Positions 41,725-50,757 are shown, numbered from the stretch's first letter. The stretch: DNA of 64,000 nt from an uncultured Treponema sp. (GCA_946410085.1 CAMJZA010000004.1:34723-98722); one strand, 5' to 3'. Notes: a model not told the origin generated them from the letters alone. Numbers and translations: made by a program.

Positions 41725-41930
41725 AGTTACAATCGTACTTTCATTATAAAGCAGATTTTTCAGAACGAAAGATATAAAAATACCCGTTTTGCCGGTACAA
41801 AAGTACTGCGTGAGTGATTTCCAGCGGGGGACGGAACCAAGGCAGCGGCGGCCCGGAAGGGCAGGCAATTGCGGTGACGGGACCAAAGCAGCGGGGCGGG
41901 GTCGGGGGGCGCCGGCCGCCCGTAGACGGC

Positions 41931-42554
41931 CTACTTCTTTACCAGTTCGGAGAAAACTGCATCCCGGTCAAACGTGCCTTCTGCCAGACCGGGCACTTCC
42001 TTGTAGGCCTTGCAGAGGGAAAGGCTCATCTCGGTAAAGACCGCGCTTATCTCCTCGTCGGAGTAGGGGCAGTTGCCGGTGACAATCAGCGTCGTGAAGC
42101 TGAACGACACCAGCCAGAGGTTGCGGAAGTATCTGTCTGCGGTTTTCCCGTCCAGATTGTAAATCTTCATGAGGGAATCCCGTGCCAGGTCCTGCGAGAA
42201 TTTGAGCGATGCCATCGCTCCTCCCGTCTTTCCGTTCAGTTTGGTCAGGAACAGCACCTTGTACAGTTCAGGCTCTTCCCGGGCAAAGCGGATGTACTGC
42301 TGCCCCACGCCCAGGAAGGGAATGGGCTTGGAAAGTCCCTGCTCCAGGTACTGGCGGTACAGGATTTTTGCTTCCTCGTACACCGCCTCCTTCAGCTGCT
42401 CCATGGAATCGAACCAGGTAAAGACGGGCCGGGACGATATGCCCAGTTCCGCGCCTATTTCCCGGGCGGTTACGCCCTCAAGCCCTTTCCGCCGCGTAAT
42501 CCTGACGGCGGCCTGTATTATTTCTTCCCTGCTGAACTTTGTCCGCGGCGGCAT
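41931..42554 (-). CDS. TetR-family transcriptional regulator
   Basis: This 207-residue protein has the TetR N-terminal helix-turn-helix (EEIIQAAVRITRRKGLEGVTAREIGAELG split around the turn, SSRPVFTWF). Its C-terminal ligand-binding domain resembles the TetR group with a WHG-like fold (YRFAREEPELYKVLF-like IRFAREEPELYKVLF). It lies directly upstream of the sugar ABC operon on the same strand. AGGAGG precedes the ATG. The promoter is TTGACA (42632-42627), 17 bases, TATAGT (42609-42604). Confidence 0.88.
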   Translation of the reverse strand: MPPRTKFSREEIIQAAVRITRRKGLEGVTAREIGAELGISSRPVFTWFDSMEQLKEAVYEEAKILYRQYLEQGLSKPIPFLGVGQQYIRFAREEPELYKVLFLTKLNGKTGGAMASLKFSQDLARDSLMKIYNLDGKTADRYFRNLWLVSFSFTTLIVTGNCPYSDEEISAVFTEMSLSLCKAYKEVPGLAEGTFDRDAVFSELVKK

Positions 42555-42671
42555 ACCGCCTCCTGTTTATACCGTTTGATGTGCAACGGACGTCGCATAA
42601 TAAACTATATCCGTCCAACCCCCGCCTGTCAACGGGGGGGCTGCATCTCCGCAGGCTCGGCTTGCCTCTGG

Positions 42672-42782
42672 GCAGGATGAACAGCGGCCGAGTGTAGTCC
42701 CGCATGCAGCAAGGTGCAGGATGAACAGCGGCCGTGTGCAGTCCCGCATACAGTAAGGTGCAGGATGAACAGCGGCTGTGTG
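42672..42782. repeat. 44-bp tandem repeat, about 2.5 copies
   Basis: Copies begin at 42672, 42716 and 42760 with GCAGGATGAACAGCGGC; the first two are full length and differ at a few positions, and the third breaks down after about 23 bases. A GCAGGATG echo follows near 42804. The array lies between the divergent TetR promoter and the restriction-modification island. The period is not a multiple of three. Confidence 0.8.
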
Positions 42783-42901
42783 CAGGCCGTATTACGGCTG
42801 CATGCAGGATGTATTGTTACCGCTGAACAGGCCGAATTTTGTCATTTGGCAAAGGCAAGTTTTCAGAGGTGCCCTTTTTCTCCCGATTTCGTGAGATTTT
42901 A

Positions 42902-42930
42902 TTGAAAATTTAAGAGATTTATGATATTAT
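42902..42930 (+). promoter_or_regulatory. Promoter of the restriction-modification island, apparently leaderless
   Basis: TTGAAA (42902-42907), exactly 17 bases, TATTAT (42925-42930), then 7 bases and the ATG of the XRE gene at 42938. No Shine-Dalgarno is present. Confidence 0.65.
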
Positions 42931-42937
42931 ACTCGTA

Positions 42938-43150
42938 ATGAGCGCAAGTTACAAAAAACTCTGGAAAATCCTGATAGACCGCGACATGAACAAAAGTGAC
43001 CTCATAAAGCAGGCAAAAATCACCAGCAACATCGTCGCCAAAATGGGCAAGGGCGAAGATGTTTCCATGGAAAGCCTGCGGAAAATCTGCATTGCTTTGG
43101 GGTGCGAGATTGGGGATATTATGGAAGTGAATGCAGCTGAGGGAGCGTGA
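42938..43150 (+). CDS. Small XRE-type regulator of the restriction-modification island
   Basis: This 70-residue protein is a YozG/Cro-type helix-turn-helix (LWKILIDRDMNKSDLIKQ, NIVAKMGKGEDVSMESLRKI, ALGCEIGDIMEV). It ends 3 bases before hsdR. Small XRE proteins in this position often act as controller proteins timing restriction and modification. Its promoter serves the whole operon. Confidence 0.85.
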   Translation: MSASYKKLWKILIDRDMNKSDLIKQAKITSNIVAKMGKGEDVSMESLRKICIALGCEIGDIMEVNAAEGA

Positions 43151-43153
43151 AAA

Positions 43154-45646
43154 ATGAGTGATATTCTTGGCATAAAAGACATGACCGAAGAAGACATAAA
43201 GCTCCAGTACATCACACCTGCTTTGACCGCAAAGTGGGATGTCAAGAAAATCACTATGGAAACTTCTCCGGTCAACAACTTTACCGATGGAAAAGTACGC
43301 ATCAAGGGCAACATACCGAGCCGTGATAAAGGGAAACGCTGCGACTATGTCCTCTGGTATAACAAGGGAACCCCTTTAGCAATCGTAGAGGCAAAAGACA
43401 ATAATCATTCATCTTCATTCGGAATGCAGCAGGCTATCACGTATGGAATTATGATGAATGTTCCATTCGTTTATACTTCCAACGGCAGCAGCTTTTTTGA
43501 ACACGATTTTACGACCGGCCTGGAAAAAGAATTTCCGCTTTCTGAATTCCCGACAGCTGACGAACTGATGGCCCGCTGGCGCGGAGTGGATGCCGAAAAG
43601 ATTGTAGAAGTCGAAAACCGCATGGAATATACGATTGACGGTAATACAAAGTATTATGACGTACCTCTTTGTTTTGAAGAGACGCTCATGAACACTCCGT
43701 TTTATTCTGGTGCAGGAACTTATCCGCCACGCTACTATCAGCGCAATGCAGTAAACAGAACCCTTGAAGCCATTGCAAAGCATCAGGCCCGTATTCTTCT
43801 TGCAATGGCTACGGGGACAGGAAAAACGTATACAGCCTTTCAGATTGTCTGGAGGCTGATTGAATCTGGAACTAAAAAGAAAGTGCTTTACCTTGCGGAC
43901 AGGAATAATCTTGTAGACCAGTCCATTCAGCAGGACTTTAAGCCTCTTGAAAAAGTAATTCACAAAATCAATTTCCAGAAAGAAGACAAATCTAAAATCT
44001 CTGCCTATCAGGTTTACTTTGCTTTGTACCAGCAGCTGGATTCTACAAAGCATCATAATGACGAAGAGGAAGAAACAGAAGAAGAGATTGAAAACGAACT
44101 TTCAAAATATAAAGAGTTTTTTACGCCAGATTTCTTTGATTTGATTATAGTAGATGAGTGTCACCGCGGTTCTGCAAAGGCTGATTCTCGCTGGCGTAAA
44201 ATACTTGACTATTTTAACGGTGCAACACAGATTGGCATGACCGCAACTCCAAAGGAAACAAAATACGTTTCGAACATAGATTACTTTGGAGAGCCTGTTT
44301 ATTCATACAGTCTTAAGCAGGGAATTGAAGACGGCTTCCTTGCACCGTTTAAAGTAATTAACGTACATACAAATATTGATGACGGATGGCGACCAAAAAA
44401 AGGTCAGAAAGATATTCATGGAAACGAAATTGAAGACCGAGAATATAATCTTTCTGATTATGATTACAACATCATTATTCAAGACCGCATTGATGAAGTT
44501 GCAGCTGAAATTACAAAATACTTAAAAGAAACAGATCGTATGTCTAAAACCATAGTATTCTGTCCTACCGAAGATGCTGCAGACAGAATGCGAGCTGCAT
44601 TAAACAATTTGAATACAGACATGGTTTTGAAAGACAACCAGGGAAATGTAAAGGAACAATATGTTGTTCGCATTACAGGAAGTGATAAATACGGAAAAGA
44701 TAAACTTGATTATTTTATTTCTGTTTCACAGCGTTACCCGGTAATTGCAACAACTTCAAAACTGCTTTCAACCGGTAGTGACTGTAAAATGGTAAAGCTT
44801 ATTGTCATTGATGAACTTATTAATTCCATGACTGAGTTTAAGCAGATTATCGGCCGTGGTACAAGACTGCGTTATGATGATGGAAAAACTCATTTTACAA
44901 TTATGGACTTCCGCAGAGTAAGCCGTTTGTTTGCTGACCCAGACTGGGATGGTGAAATTGAACAGGATGAAGAATATAATCCAAATCCACAACCTGATAT
45001 TCCTGCAAAACCAACTAATCCCGATGATCCGGATGATGATGACAGAACAGTAATTGTAGATCCTCCAACTCCAAATATAAAACCAATTATTGGCAAAGGT
45101 CAAATTAGAGTGGATGTCCTTCAGCGTTTAGTTTCAATTTATGATACAGACGGAAAACTTTTGAAACAGGAATCCATCGAAGATTATACAAAAGAAAGCA
45201 TTCTCGGAACATACCAGACTTTGGAAAACTTTATCCAGACCTGGAACGGCGAGCAGAAAAAAGAAATCATTCGAAACATGCTTAAAGAAAAAGGAATTGA
45301 TCTCGAACTGATTAAGAAAGAGCAGAATATGACAGATGTAGATGACTTTGATTTTATCTGTCATATTGCATTTAATCAAAAGCCACTTACAAGAAGAAAG
45401 CGAGCTGAGAATGTAAAGAAGCGTGATATCTTTGGAAAATACGGTGAGGCTGCCAAAGAAGTAATTAATGCTCTTTTGGATAAATATGCTGAACTAGGCA
45501 TTTATGATATTGAATCAACAGAGATTCTAAAACAGAATCCATTTACTAAATATGGAAAACCAGCTCGTATTGCTGCTTTGTTTGGCGGTAGTGATAAATA
45601 CCGAGCCGCTTTGCGTGAGCTGGAAGCTGAGATTTACGCCGCATAA
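43154..45646 (+). CDS. hsdR: Type I restriction enzyme, R subunit
   Basis: HsdR translocates DNA and cuts unmethylated DNA as part of the R2M2S complex. The N-terminal nuclease site is Asp64 and Glu79-Ala-Lys81 (CDYVLW...VEAK). The helicase part has Walker A (MATGTGKT, near residue 218), motif II (DECHRG, near 334), MTATPKET, and a late IGRGTRLRYDDG. The C-terminal third carries an acidic Pro-rich linker (PDDPDDDDRTVI). At 830 residues it is a shorter EcoKI-like/EcoR124-like type. The DNA is markedly AT-rich, consistent with acquisition by transfer. Confidence 0.94.
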   Translation: MSDILGIKDMTEEDIKLQYITPALTAKWDVKKITMETSPVNNFTDGKVRIKGNIPSRDKGKRCDYVLWYNKGTPLAIVEAKDNNHSSSFGMQQAITYGIMMNVPFVYTSNGSSFFEHDFTTGLEKEFPLSEFPTADELMARWRGVDAEKIVEVENRMEYTIDGNTKYYDVPLCFEETLMNTPFYSGAGTYPPRYYQRNAVNRTLEAIAKHQARILLAMATGTGKTYTAFQIVWRLIESGTKKKVLYLADRNNLVDQSIQQDFKPLEKVIHKINFQKEDKSKISAYQVYFALYQQLDSTKHHNDEEEETEEEIENELSKYKEFFTPDFFDLIIVDECHRGSAKADSRWRKILDYFNGATQIGMTATPKETKYVSNIDYFGEPVYSYSLKQGIEDGFLAPFKVINVHTNIDDGWRPKKGQKDIHGNEIEDREYNLSDYDYNIIIQDRIDEVAAEITKYLKETDRMSKTIVFCPTEDAADRMRAALNNLNTDMVLKDNQGNVKEQYVVRITGSDKYGKDKLDYFISVSQRYPVIATTSKLLSTGSDCKMVKLIVIDELINSMTEFKQIIGRGTRLRYDDGKTHFTIMDFRRVSRLFADPDWDGEIEQDEEYNPNPQPDIPAKPTNPDDPDDDDRTVIVDPPTPNIKPIIGKGQIRVDVLQRLVSIYDTDGKLLKQESIEDYTKESILGTYQTLENFIQTWNGEQKKEIIRNMLKEKGIDLELIKKEQNMTDVDDFDFICHIAFNQKPLTRRKRAENVKKRDIFGKYGEAAKEVINALLDKYAELGIYDIESTEILKQNPFTKYGKPARIAALFGGSDKYRAALRELEAEIYAA

Positions 45647-45668
45647 AAATGTACACAGGTGGGAATAG

Positions 45669-47171
45669 ATGAGCAACGTAAGCAGTTTTGTAAAACGCAT
45701 CCGTGATGTAATGCGAAATGATGCCGGTATTAACGGTGATGCACAGAGAATTGAACAGCTGGCCTGGATGCTTTTCTTAAAGGTATATGACGCAAAGGAA
45801 GAGGACTGGGAATTTGAAGATGAAAAATATGAATCCATAATCCCGGAAGAGCTCCGCTGGCGTAACTGGGCACATACAGAAAATCAGGGCGACGGCCTTA
45901 CCGGCGACAAGCTCTTGAACTTTGTAAACAACAAGCTTTTCCCTACATTAAAGAATCTAGAAATCTCTCCCGACACACCGATCCGCCAGAGCATCGTCCG
46001 CACGACTTTTGAAGACGCAAACAACTACATGAAGGACGGCGTACTTCTCCGTCAGATTGCAAATATTATTGACGAACTTGATTTTGGAAGCTACGAAGAG
46101 ACCCATGCCTTTGGCGAAATCTACGAATCAATTCTGAAAGAACTCCAGAGCGCGGGCAGTGCCGGTGAGTTCTACACGCCGCGTGCCGTAACACAGTTTA
46201 TGGCAAAAATGATTCAGCCACAGATTGGCGAAACAATGGCAGATTTTGCCTGCGGAACCGGTGGCTTCCTTTCAAGCTGGATAAAAGAACTTGAAGAAGT
46301 AAAAGACGCTAAAGGCAGCATTTCAAATGAAGAATCAGAAAAAATCTATAACTCAGTTTATGCCGTAGAGAAAAAGCAGTTTCCATATATGCTTTGTGTT
46401 ACAAACATGCTTTTGCATGGCTTAGACAGTCCAAAGGTTTATCACGGAAACTCACTCATTTACAAACTTTTAGACTATACCCAGAAAGATGCCTTTGATG
46501 TAATTCTTATGAATCCACCATACGGTGGAAGCGAAAAAGACGACATCAAACAGAACTTCCCGGCAGACTTGCGTTCAAGTGAAACAGCTGATTTGTTTAT
46601 GGCAGTTATTATGTACCGTCTTAAAAAAGATGGACGCGCTGCTGTAATTGTTCCAGACGGATTCTTGTTTGGAAACGATAATGCAAAGAATAATCTTAAG
46701 AAAAAACTTCTTACAGATTTTAACCTTCATACAATCGTCCGTTTGCCCGGAAGCGTATTCAGCCCGTACACAAGCATTACAACAAACATCCTTTTCTTCA
46801 ATAATGAAGAGCCGACTGGAAAGACCTGGTTCTACCGCGTAGACATTCCAAACGACCGCAAACACTTTAGCAAAACAAAGCCAATGGAATTAAAGCACTT
46901 TGACGAATGTATTGCCTGGTGGAATAATCGCACGGAAATTATAGACGAAGAAGGAAATCCAAAAGCAAAGTGTTTTACAGCTCAGGAACTTGTTGATTCA
47001 AATTACAACTTTGATGTTTGCGGCTATCCTCACGAAGAAGAAGAAATCCTGAGCGTTGCAGAAACAATCCAGAACTACGAAGAAAAGCGTACAAAGCTCA
47101 ATGCAGATATAGATAATCTTCTTGCGCAGATTACAGAGCTTCATCAGAAAGCACAGAAAGGGGAGTTGTAA
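45669..47171 (+). CDS. hsdM: Type I restriction-modification, M subunit
   Basis: This 500-residue N6-adenine methyltransferase has the SAM-binding motif FACGTGGF and the catalytic NPPYGG (near residue 281). It has the N-terminal HsdM_N domain (INGDAQRIEQLAWMLFLKV). With HsdS it methylates the target; with HsdR it forms the nuclease. It follows hsdR by 22 bases with GGTGGGA upstream. The final TAATG overlaps the Fic gene start. Confidence 0.95.
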   Translation: MSNVSSFVKRIRDVMRNDAGINGDAQRIEQLAWMLFLKVYDAKEEDWEFEDEKYESIIPEELRWRNWAHTENQGDGLTGDKLLNFVNNKLFPTLKNLEISPDTPIRQSIVRTTFEDANNYMKDGVLLRQIANIIDELDFGSYEETHAFGEIYESILKELQSAGSAGEFYTPRAVTQFMAKMIQPQIGETMADFACGTGGFLSSWIKELEEVKDAKGSISNEESEKIYNSVYAVEKKQFPYMLCVTNMLLHGLDSPKVYHGNSLIYKLLDYTQKDAFDVILMNPPYGGSEKDDIKQNFPADLRSSETADLFMAVIMYRLKKDGRAAVIVPDGFLFGNDNAKNNLKKKLLTDFNLHTIVRLPGSVFSPYTSITTNILFFNNEEPTGKTWFYRVDIPNDRKHFSKTKPMELKHFDECIAWWNNRTEIIDEEGNPKAKCFTAQELVDSNYNFDVCGYPHEEEEILSVAETIQNYEEKRTKLNADIDNLLAQITELHQKAQKGEL

Positions 47172-48352
47172 TGGCAGAACGAACCTTGCAGAAAATTTTG
47201 GATGAATATTACTCACTCGGAATAAAAGAGCAGATAGACTGGGAAAAGTTTTATCTGTATTCAATCATTACTCATTCCACTGCAATTGAGGGGTCAACCG
47301 TTACGGAAGTTGAAGCCCAGCTTTTGTTTGATGAAGGAATCACTTCCAGTAAGCGGACAATTACAGAACAGATGATGAATCTGGATTTGAAGAATGCTTA
47401 CGAATACGGAATAAAATGGATTAAGCAGCATCCAGAAATCACAGTGAATTCGCTTATAAGCCTTTCGGCAAAAGTAATGGCACGGACTGGAAGTGAGTAT
47501 CACACAATTACAGGTGATTTTTCTGCGGCAAAAGGAGAACTCAGAAAAGTAAATGTAACGGCAGGAATTGGCGGAGCCTCTTATATGGCGTATCAGAAAG
47601 TTCCTGCAAAGCTTGAATCATTTTGCCAGAAGTTGAATGAACTCCGCAAAAATAAAAATCCAAAAGACATTCCTTCTGTTTACAAGCTGAGCTTCTGGGC
47701 GCATTACGAACTGGTAACGATTCATCCGTGGGTAGACGGAAACGGCCGGATGAGCCGCCTTTTGATGAATCTTTTGCAGTGGGAATACGGACTCATTCCT
47801 TCAAAAGTTCTGAAGGAAGACAAAGCGGAATATATTCAGGCTCTCATAGACTCACGGGAAAAAGATGATGATAGTATTTTTACCGCTTTTATGTTGAAGC
47901 TTCATGCAAGACATCTGCAAAGAGAAATTGAACAGTTTAAGGCTTCCATGAGCGAAAATAATGAGAAACTGGTCGATAAATCGCTTTTGAAGCAGGAAAT
48001 GGCCGATAAATGGTCAATAAAGCCGACTTTGGCCGAGAAACTGGTCGATATTCTGCATTTTATGAGCGATAAATCCCAAATCACGACAGAGGAACTTGTG
48101 CGGCACTTTGGATTTGCGCCCACAACAGCCAAGCGTTACCTGCGCCAGCTGACCGAGTTCGGCTACCTTGAAGCAATGGGCGGGAATAAGAACAGATGCT
48201 ATAAACTTATAGAAATAAATAAAGCCTCCGAAAGATTCGAAGGCTTGAGTGACGCGGCTGAAAAATCAGCGGACAGGGCAACTAAGACACCTCACGTCGA
48301 TAGTTCAAGTATAGCAGATGAAGCCAGCAAGTCAAGCGATGATAGTCCATGA
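47171..48352 (+). CDS. Fic-domain protein with winged-helix C-terminus
   Basis: This 393-residue protein has the Fic motif HPWVDGNGRMSRL (near residue 185), so it can transfer AMP or a related group to a protein. An N-terminal inhibitory helix is present (STAIEGS, the S/TxxxE(G/N) motif), meaning it is self-inhibited. A C-terminal winged helix (TTEELVRHFGFAPTTAKRYL) suggests DNA binding. Its start overlaps the hsdM stop, so it is translated with the modification subunit. The target is unknown; a regulatory or back-up toxic role in the island is plausible. Confidence 0.9.
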   Translation: MAERTLQKILDEYYSLGIKEQIDWEKFYLYSIITHSTAIEGSTVTEVEAQLLFDEGITSSKRTITEQMMNLDLKNAYEYGIKWIKQHPEITVNSLISLSAKVMARTGSEYHTITGDFSAAKGELRKVNVTAGIGGASYMAYQKVPAKLESFCQKLNELRKNKNPKDIPSVYKLSFWAHYELVTIHPWVDGNGRMSRLLMNLLQWEYGLIPSKVLKEDKAEYIQALIDSREKDDDSIFTAFMLKLHARHLQREIEQFKASMSENNEKLVDKSLLKQEMADKWSIKPTLAEKLVDILHFMSDKSQITTEELVRHFGFAPTTAKRYLRQLTEFGYLEAMGGNKNRCYKLIEINKASERFEGLSDAAEKSADRATKTPHVDSSSIADEASKSSDDSP

Positions 48353-48369
48353 TGGCAAAAGAGTTAAAA

Positions 48370-48520
48370 CAAAACAAGGCATCCGAAGATGCCCTTTCGT
48401 TGCCCCAGGCTGATAAAAACCAGAACTCGGACTTTAAAAAAAACACGTCCGCGGTCCCTACGCTATCTTTCGATAGACCACCTGCTCAAGGCAGGGAGAA
48501 GGAATCCCGCGGCCCACATT
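48370..48520 (+). ncRNA. Structured noncoding RNA upstream of the Abi-like gene (abiF-motif candidate)
   Basis: This noncoding gap of about 215 bases between Fic and the Abi-like gene folds by eye into several elements. One is a 6-bp hairpin with CGAA loop (48378-48393, GGCATC/GATGCC). A domain is closed by CCGCGG (48449-48454) with CCGCGG (48507-48512). It contains TCCCT/AGGGA (48455-48459 with 48493-48497), a hairpin CTATC-TTTC-GATAG (48463-48476), and an alternative CTGC/GCAG pairing (48482-48494). Conserved RNAs (the abiF motif) are known upstream of genes for Abi_2-domain proteins; the match here is by position and structure, not by alignment. Confidence 0.55.
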
Positions 48521-48567
48521 GATAATATAAGGCAAAAATGATTAAATGTCAAGAAAACGAGGTTAAG

Positions 48568-49242
48568 ATGAAACAAGAATTTCATTTGAATATAGAAAAA
48601 GCTCTAACGGCAAGCCGTCTTAGTGCATATAAAAACAATGGTGAGAATTATGAAGAAACATTAGCTAGGTATTTATACAATATAGAATTATGTCGGGCAC
48701 TTTATAGCTCTTTGCATTTTTTTGAAATATGTCTCCGAAACAAAATAGATGAGATTCTATCTCAATTTTGCAATAGAAACGATTGGTATACAATAATTCC
48801 TCTGTCAGATTCGGCCATTAATAAGCTTGAAGAAGTAAAGAAGAGAATTTCAGATGGCGGAAAAGCAATAACGCATGAACGGATAGTGTCAGAGCTTTCA
48901 TTGGGTTTTTGGACTGCTTTTTTTTCAAAAAGATATTCTTCTTGTGCTTTTCAAAGCAAAATTATAAAATATGGTTTCAAAAATTGCCCTAAAGCACAAA
49001 AAAATTCTGCTAATATACAAAATATAATGGAACAAATACGCAATCTGCGTAACAGAGTATATCATTATGAAAGAATTTGTCACTGGAATGATTTACAGTC
49101 CAAACACGATTTATTACTTGAATGTATTAAATGGATGCAGCCATCTGTTTTTGAACTTGTTACTAAGGTAGATACTTTTGAACATATATACAATCATGGT
49201 GAAATGCAATTTTTGCCAATCATAAAAGATAATTGGAATTAA
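48568..49242 (+). CDS. Abi_2/AbiF-like HEPN protein (abortive infection)
   Basis: I place the start at 48568 (224 residues, GAGG upstream); an ATG at 48538 (234 residues, AAGG upstream) is the alternative. The protein is helical and carries an RxxxxH-type HEPN motif in LRNRVYHYERI near residue 165, preceded by FWTAFFSKRY and NIELCRALYSSLHFFEI, as in Abi_2-like proteins. HEPN proteins of this type are RNases in phage defence. It is inserted between hsdM/Fic and hsdS and has AT-rich codon use. A structured noncoding stretch lies immediately upstream. Confidence 0.72.
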   Translation: MKQEFHLNIEKALTASRLSAYKNNGENYEETLARYLYNIELCRALYSSLHFFEICLRNKIDEILSQFCNRNDWYTIIPLSDSAINKLEEVKKRISDGGKAITHERIVSELSLGFWTAFFSKRYSSCAFQSKIIKYGFKNCPKAQKNSANIQNIMEQIRNLRNRVYHYERICHWNDLQSKHDLLLECIKWMQPSVFELVTKVDTFEHIYNHGEMQFLPIIKDNWN

Positions 49243-49246
49243 TATT

Positions 49247-50752
49247 ATGACTGCCAAAGATTTGAAAAACGCACTTTTGCAGGAAGCCGTCCAAGGTAAA
49301 TTAGTTCCTCAGATTGCAAGCGAAGGCAATGCAAGAGATTTGCTGGAAGAGATACGAAAAGAAAAACTGTCACACGGATTTGATTTTGCTAACGCAAAAT
49401 CTGGAAAAAGGAAACCGAAAAAAGAGACAGCGTTAGCTGGCTCGAATCCGTGTGGCATTTCCGAAGAAGAGATTCCTTTTGAGATTCCAGAAAGCTGGTG
49501 CTGGTGTAGATTGGGGGAAATTTCCACATTTAATGGTGGATATGCCTTTAAAAGTGGAAATTATGTTACTAAAGAAAATGGTGTCCGAGTTCTAAGAATA
49601 TCTGATTTTGATGAAAATGGAATAAAAGAAAAGAATCCTGTTTATTATCCCTTTAACACTGAAATGGAAAATTATAAACTTTCTGTAAATGATATTATAA
49701 TGTGTATGACGGGTGGTACAGTTGGAAAGTCTTACTTAGTAAAAATCTTAAATGAAGAAATGTATGTTAATCAACGTGTTGCTGATATTAAATGTCCAGG
49801 TCTTGTAGATATAGATTATATTTACTCTGTAATATTGAGTCACCATATACAAGCATCAATTCAAGATAATAAAAATTCAACTAATGATAATATTTCAGCT
49901 GAGCTTATAAGAAATTTTATAATTCCTCTCCCACCACTAGCCGAGCAAAAACGCATAGTCGCCGCAGTCGAAAAGTTCATGCCGCTCATAGAAGAATACG
50001 GCAAGAAAGAAACAGAACTCAAAGCCCTTAATGAACAAATCGGCACACTCACAAAAAAAGCAATTCTGCAGGAAGCCGTTCAGGGAAAGCTTATCCCGCA
50101 AATTGCCGCCGAAGGAAATGCAAAAGATTTACTGGAAGAAATAAATAAAGAAAAAGCAAAACTTATTAAAGAAGGTAAAATCAAAAAAGACACGACCAAA
50201 GCAGGTGCGTCTGGTCGTGCTTTGCCGGAAATTACGGAAGATGAAATTCCTTTTGATATTCCTGAAAGTTGGTGCTGGTGTAGATTGGGAGAGATTGTTC
50301 ACCTAACGTCAGGACAAGATTTGCAACCAGAAATGTATAATTCTTCACAAAAAGGTATACCATATATCACAGGTGCAAGTAATTTTAATAATGGTAATGT
50401 TATAATTAACAGATGGACTGAAACTCCAAAATCGGTTGCAATAAAAGATGATTTATTGTTGACTTGTAAAGGAACTGTTGGAGAAATGGCTTTTTTAAAA
50501 GAAAAAAAAGTTCATATCGCAAGACAGGTTATGTCTATCCGTTCATCAGAAAAAATTAGTTTAGGATATGTAAAAATCTATTTAACAACACAAATTGAGA
50601 ATCTTAAATCAAAAGCTAAATCTATGATTCCGGGAATTGCAAGAGAAGATGTTATTTCGTCATTAATTCCTCTTCCGCCTCTATCCGAGCAAAAACGCAT
50701 AGTCGCCGCAATCGAAAAAATGCTGCCAGTATGCGAAAAACTTGGAGTGTAA
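49247..50752 (+). CDS. hsdS: Type I restriction-modification, S (specificity) subunit
   Basis: This 501-residue protein has two target-recognition domains, each introduced by EIPESWCWCRLGEI-type sequence (residues 75-95 and 335-355) and closed by PLPPLAEQKRIVAA/PLPPLSEQKRIVAA. Central and N-terminal conserved regions repeat (LLQEAVQGKLVPQIA / ILQEAVQGKLIPQIA). The repeats are nearly identical in DNA as well. It sets the bipartite DNA target of HsdM and HsdR. It starts 4 bases after the Abi-like gene, so the latter is embedded in the operon. Confidence 0.94.
   Translation: MTAKDLKNALLQEAVQGKLVPQIASEGNARDLLEEIRKEKLSHGFDFANAKSGKRKPKKETALAGSNPCGISEEEIPFEIPESWCWCRLGEISTFNGGYAFKSGNYVTKENGVRVLRISDFDENGIKEKNPVYYPFNTEMENYKLSVNDIIMCMTGGTVGKSYLVKILNEEMYVNQRVADIKCPGLVDIDYIYSVILSHHIQASIQDNKNSTNDNISAELIRNFIIPLPPLAEQKRIVAAVEKFMPLIEEYGKKETELKALNEQIGTLTKKAILQEAVQGKLIPQIAAEGNAKDLLEEINKEKAKLIKEGKIKKDTTKAGASGRALPEITEDEIPFDIPESWCWCRLGEIVHLTSGQDLQPEMYNSSQKGIPYITGASNFNNGNVIINRWTETPKSVAIKDDLLLTCKGTVGEMAFLKEKKVHIARQVMSIRSSEKISLGYVKIYLTTQIENLKSKAKSMIPGIAREDVISSLIPLPPLSEQKRIVAAIEKMLPVCEKLGV
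49471..50718 (+). repeat. Near-identical direct repeats framing the two hsdS recognition domains
   Basis: The pre-domain repeat occurs at about 49471-49520 and 50245-50295 (shared TGGTGCTGGTGTAGATTGGG). The post-domain repeat occurs at 49941-49974 and 50685-50718 (shared CCGAGCAAAAACGCATAGTC) and differs at only one or two bases. The high DNA identity beyond what the protein requires would allow exchange of recognition domains by homologous recombination. Confidence 0.75.
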
Positions 50753-50757
50753 TACAC

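Noticed and set aside
48440..48520. IS200/IS605 right end or TnpB guide RNA
   Set aside because: GGAATCCCGCGG recalls such ends, but no tnpA or tnpB remnant is present, and the position before an Abi-like gene fits an abiF-type RNA better.
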